From: Roseovarius sp. UBA6217
GTDB lineage: Bacteria > Pseudomonadota > Alphaproteobacteria > Rhodobacterales > Rhodobacteraceae
Assembly: GCA_002421985.1 (NCBI GenBank)
Contig: DISF01000084.1
Span: 1-6,743 of the forward strand
Direction: 5' to 3'
Length of the DNA: 6,743 nucleotides
The translations under genes were made by a program, and so were the position numbers. The notes beneath the pieces were generated by a model. It saw only the letters and a list, made by a program, of their open reading frames with translations, had not been told where the DNA came from and made no database searches. Positions 5,949-6,743 of the stretch are shown here, piece by piece; position 1 is the first letter of the stretch; each line of letters opens with the position of its first letter.

Positions 5949-6743
5949 CAGTTCGACGCCTTCGCGATGATCGCGTTGCGCAGATCGCCCGAGACCTTGG
6001 ACAGCGTGGCCAGGGCCGGGGCCATCATGTCATCCGAGATCGACGCATCATAACGGTCGACCTGCTTGCCGCCATAGCCGCGGATCATTTCGGGGGTGAC
6101 GCCCGGGGCCTCATGCACGGTGTTGAAGGCATCGCGCAGGCTGGTCTTGACCGCCTCGGGCAGCTTGGTCGACATGGCCAGCGGCGGGTTGGGGATAGGG
6201 TCGGACTTGCCGATCACGATCACCTCTCCGGCGTTGATCGTGCCCTGGTTCATCGCCTTCTCAAAGCTGTCAAACGAGGCGGCGGCGGCCTCAACCTTGC
6301 CCTCGGCCAGCGCCTTGAGGCTGTTGGCATGGCTGCCGGTCATGCGGATCGCCGACAGGTCAGTCGCCGGGTCAAGCCCCGCCGACAGCATCATCGCCAC
6401 CGGATAGACAAAGGACGAGGTGGAATTGGCATCGCCAAAGGCCATTTCCCGCCCCTTGAGATCGGCAACCGACGCGATCCCGCTGTCCTTGCGCGCATAG
6501 ATGCCCGAGAAATAGGTCGAGTTGCCCTTCAGAACGTCCACCGCCAGCAATTCGGCGCAGCCGCGCTCCTTTGCGGGCAGGTAAGAGGCCGGACCGAACC
6601 ATGCGATTTCGATCACGTCCGAGCAGATCGCCTCGATGACGGTGGCATAGGTCTGACCAACCTTGATGTCGAAATGCAGACCGGTCGAGGCGGTCACCGC
6701 GTCAAAAACCGGTTTGAAAGATAGTGCCCCGTAGCGTGGTGTA
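5948..6743 (-). CDS. phnD: PhnD, periplasmic phosphonate-binding protein (5' end cut by window edge)
   Basis: Partial gene: the last 264 codons and the stop are present. The true start, signal peptide and probably the first few dozen residues lie right of the window. Reading is in frame from 6742 (TPRYGALSF...), with a GTG at 6697 that is an internal Val and not a start. PhnD captures phosphonates in the periplasm and delivers them to PhnE. The type II binding-protein pattern is clear: QTYATVIEAI at residues 30-39 of the fragment, IEIAWFGPASY at 44-54, GIYARKDSGI at 80-89, FGDANSTSSFVYP at 102-114, TGSHANSLKAL at 135-145 and KSDPIPNPPLAM at 179-190. Aligned by eye to E. coli PhnD, the phosphonate-contacting residues are kept (Y32, Y77, the STS loop at 107-109, H138). 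Of the two carboxylates that hold the amino group of 2-aminoethylphosphonate, one is Asp instead of Glu (D158) and the other falls on Pro (P186). The stop overlaps the phnC start by one base. Confidence 0.95.
   Translation of the reverse strand, partial: TPRYGALSFKPVFDAVTASTGLHFDIKVGQTYATVIEAICSDVIEIAWFGPASYLPAKERGCAELLAVDVLKGNSTYFSGIYARKDSGIASVADLKGREMAFGDANSTSSFVYPVAMMLSAGLDPATDLSAIRMTGSHANSLKALAEGKVEAAAASFDSFEKAMNQGTINAGEVIVIGKSDPIPNPPLAMSTKLPEAVKTSLRDAFNTVHEAPGVTPEMIRGYGGKQVDRYDASISDDMMAPALATLSKVSGDLRNAIIAKASN

Noticed and set aside
6113..6724. Plus-strand open frame antisense to phnD
   Set aside because: Shadow of phnD, which is identified with high confidence on the other strand.
1..6743. 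Internal promoters, terminators, RNA genes, CRISPR arrays, insertion sequences or long repeats
   Set aside because: Genes abut or overlap throughout, the largest gap is 7 bases, and no hairpin-plus-T-run, tRNA-like fold or repeated unit was noticed by eye.

Overview
The window is one unbroken stretch of a carbon-phosphorus (C-P) lyase (phn) operon, read entirely from the minus strand (right to left). In transcription order it holds phnD (5' end cut by the right edge), phnC, phnE, phnG, phnH, phnI, phnJ, phnK and phnL (3' end cut by the left edge). The DNA is GC-rich, with strong G/C preference at third codon positions. That, and the D-C-E-G-H-I-J-K-L order, suggests an alphaproteobacterium, most likely of the Rhodobacterales type. 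The assignment is inferred from composition, layout and protein flavour, not from a marker gene.

Layout: the right third (4097-6743) encodes an ABC importer for phosphonates: PhnD binding protein, PhnC ATPase and PhnE permease. The middle and left (1089-4100) encode the C-P lyase core: PhnG, PhnH, PhnI and PhnJ, with PhnJ the radical-SAM enzyme that breaks the C-P bond. The left end (1-1092) encodes the two ABC-type ATPases that accompany the lyase, PhnK (complete) and PhnL (first 84 codons). Coding density is essentially 100%. All eight junctions are overlaps of 1-14 bases or gaps of 3 or 7 bases, so the genes are almost surely co-transcribed and translationally coupled. No promoter, terminator, RNA gene, repeat or mobile element was found. 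The promoter should lie right of the window, upstream of phnD, and later genes (the rest of phnL, perhaps phnM, phnN and a phnF regulator) left of it or elsewhere.

How the genes work together: PhnD captures a phosphonate in the periplasm and PhnE/PhnC bring it in. PhnI with PhnG, PhnH and PhnL attaches the phosphonate to C1' of ribose, displacing adenine from ATP. After pyrophosphate removal (PhnM, not in the window), PhnJ cleaves the C-P bond, releasing a hydrocarbon and leaving the phosphate on the ribose. PhnK docks on the core complex as an ATPase.

This is a known system and I see no new one. The points worth a second look are variations within known parts: a four-cysteine (C-x2-C-x12-C-x2-C) insertion near the N-terminus of PhnK, a roughly 70-residue insertion after the first membrane segment of PhnE, a PhnD pocket that appears to lack one of the two acidic amine-binding residues of the E. 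coli protein, and a divergent PhnG.
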